Shown one piece after another: positions 62,392 to 64,000 of a DNA stretch of 64,000 bases. Below the pieces are notes generated by a model. The model did no database searches and was not told where the DNA came from. It saw only the letters and a program-made list of their open reading frames with translations. Source of the DNA: Mugil cephalus (Eukaryota; Chordata; Actinopteri; Mugiliformes; Mugilidae). Position 1 is the first letter of the stretch. Every line of letters begins with the position of its first letter. The DNA is taken from the NCBI RefSeq assembly GCF_022458985.1, contig NC_061773.1:18324001-18388000 (forward strand). The letters are read 5' to 3'. The translations under genes were made by a program, and so were the position numbers.

Positions 62392-62640
62392 CTTTACCAA
62401 CCCTCCACCATCGTCCCTGTGAAGCTGGGGCATTTAGCAGCCCAGGCTCCCTGTGCTCTCTCCGGTCCTGGGAGGGATTACAGCGGCTGCCTACAGGGCT
62501 GACAGCTGGATTGGTCTCGACTTGCAGCAGTGGTTTTGTTAGTTTTTCGTTTTTCCGCTGGAGTGAACTCGTCGTCCTGCATTTATTACTGTCGTTTTTT
62601 TAGTTTTGCAGCGTTTAAGAAGTAATTTGGTTCACTTACA
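62392..62640 (-). promoter_or_regulatory. ell2: Probable ell2 promoter and 5' UTR
   Basis: GC-richer stretch just upstream of the ell2 ATG. The sequence around the ATG on the minus strand, AAAGATGGCGGC, holds an AAGATGGCGGC motif (YY1-like) at the start site. The precise transcription start is unknown. Confidence 0.45.
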
Positions 62641-62949
62641 GCCTACTACTGCTGGTGTGTTTTTTTGCCATGTAGTTACAGAATCAAGACAGCAGGGCGT
62701 CTTCGTTTGGCCTTTTAAATCCTTATTAGAAGAAATAAGGCCACTAGTTTCCTCCACCTTCTTTATTAACCTCTCAGGTGCTACATTTTAGTTACCTCTT
62801 GGCAAAACTGCCCGTGAAATAGGTGTTTTTGCTGACATGTGGGAACTAATCCTACTGAAACTATTAAAGGGAGTTTGTCAACACTTTAAATAAGCTTTAA
62901 GTCACCACCTACAGATGTTCCCAAAGAAGCCATAATCTCTCCCCACCAG

Positions 62950-63327
62950 TCATTTAGCACAGAAGAAGCCACTTGGATGCGTGGTGAAATGCCTCAAATA
63001 TTTTAGATTGTCAACAAATTTGTGTTGCTCTTTCTTCAGCTCGTCACAAACTCCGTATTGCCTTCCCAGCTCTCTGCACATGCACGTGGGCACCCGGGGC
63101 TGAATGATTCCCACCAGCTGCGCTCTGGTGACAGCACGCAGGTTTGGCCTGAGGTGTCTTTCCTCGAGGCCTGTTGTTGTTATACCTTTAGCCTGATCCT
63201 GAAGAATAAGCGAAGAACAGGCACGAGCCAGTTCGTACAGTTCAGGCACCATTGTAGTGCATTGCAGCGAGGGTAATGTAAATATATACGCCCCAATTTT
63301 TGTCTCTTTATCACAACCTTTGGACAA
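62950..63327 (-). CDS. Unrecognised ORF, hypothetical protein
   Basis: A 125-codon ORF on the minus strand, about 560 bp upstream of the ell2 start and on the same strand. From an internal ATG (MVPELYELARAC) it would give about 100 residues. The product is not low-complexity: it has a likely helix (ELYELARACSSLILQ), a basic middle (EERHLRPNLRAVTRAQL), a cysteine pair (TCMCRELG) and a charged segment (DELKKEQHKFVDNLKYLRHF). No signal peptide or membrane segment is evident. I do not recognise the family. It could be a small single-exon gene, a last exon of a gene starting beyond the window, or a retrocopy. Composition is more protein-like than the other unassigned ORFs here. Confidence 0.35.
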   Translation of the reverse strand: MSKGCDKETKIGAYIFTLPSLQCTTMVPELYELARACSSLILQDQAKGITTTGLEERHLRPNLRAVTRAQLVGIIQPRVPTCMCRELGRQYGVCDELKKEQHKFVDNLKYLRHFTTHPSGFFCAK

Positions 63328-63654
63328 TTAGCCTGTGGACAAACTGACTTCCTGTTTGTCAAATAAACAGCTACTTTTAGTTAGACACGTTTTGTTTTTC
63401 AACTACACCCCTACTAAACACATAACGTATATACGTGTAGCTATATAATTCCTTTTCCGTGTTGTTGTTGTTTTTTTTTTTTTTATTTATATGCCCTGTG
63501 AAATGACTCCAGCACAAGTGTGAGTATGACTATCTGCCTGTGTCACTCCCCTTGACCTGGTGATTAGTGGCGTAGCCCCTAGCAGGGTGGGGAAAGGCCA
63601 GTGTGAATCCAGCAGATTACCATAGCTCTTCACCCCACCCATCCCCCTGACAAG

Positions 63655-63686
<32 letters not shown>

Positions 63687-64000
63687 GTGCGCGCGCGCGT
63701 CACATGTTTGACACGTACAATAAATAAGCTTTTCATTATTTTTCAACTTGAATTAACCTGCTAAATCTGAAACCACCTTCAGCGCCTTGCTAAACTGGGC
63801 CGTCATTCGCTTTGTGATGGTGAGACACAACCCTGGGCTGACGGCTTTGTCTCTGGACATCGCATTCTCTTGGTCTACATGCATGCAAATTTCAAGCATG
63901 TAGTCGGTTTGATGCCAGAGAGGTGGTTTGTCTGACAGGTTGCCTGCTGTGCAAACAATTAAAAAAAAAAAAAAAACCCTTTGGGGTGAATAGGGCTCAT
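63328..64000. other. Window end, no gene recognised
   Basis: AT-rich, with a poly-T run at 63470-63484, a (CA)n/(CG)n tract at about 63660-63699 and a poly-A run at 63961-63976. No exon was recognised. Confidence 0.5.

Overview
This window is vertebrate nuclear DNA, almost certainly from a ray-finned (teleost) fish. The genes are split by GT-AG introns and their predicted proteins align along their length with human proteins as I remember them. The spaces between exons carry (CA)n, (CT)n and (ATT)n microsatellites and short DNA-transposon relics of hAT, Tc1/mariner and possible PIF/Harbinger or piggyBac type, which is typical of fish. I saw no bacterial, plasmid or phage content, no CRISPR array and no convincing tRNA or rRNA gene.

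Layout, left to right: (1) the 3' half of ube2r2 (+; 159-3110), an E2 ubiquitin-conjugating enzyme, with a probable long 3' UTR to about 8590 that hosts nested transposon relics; (2) nudt2 (-; 11088-11610), the Ap4A hydrolase; (3) rfesd (+; 14608-15640), a small soluble Rieske [2Fe-2S] protein; (4) rhobtb3 (+; 19379-41161), 13 exons over 22 kb, an atypical Rho/BTB protein; (5) glrx (-; 43336-44680), glutaredoxin-1, convergent with rhobtb3; (6) ell2 (-; 50353-62391), 12 exons, an RNA polymerase II elongation factor; (7) upstream of ell2, a single unrecognised ORF (62950-63327) and simple repeats to the end.

The exon models were built by hand. Every junction used GT/AG, phases agree across all introns, and the predicted lengths (nudt2 149, rfesd 162, rhobtb3 619, glrx 106, ell2 670 residues) are close to the human ones. 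The genes do not form a pathway. Their order is informative: rfesd-rhobtb3-glrx-ell2 is the human 5q15 block, while ube2r2 and nudt2 are human 9p13 genes. The fish block therefore joins segments that are separate in human and that both lie on the bird Z chromosome.

I found no wholly new biological system. The points most worth a second look are the 22-residue insertion in the acidic tail of Ube2r2, the rhobtb3 start codon split by an intron, the large imperfect palindrome upstream of rhobtb3, an unexplained 125-codon ORF upstream of ell2, an exon-like segment between glrx and ell2, and the absence of any spata9 exon I could recognise between rfesd and rhobtb3.
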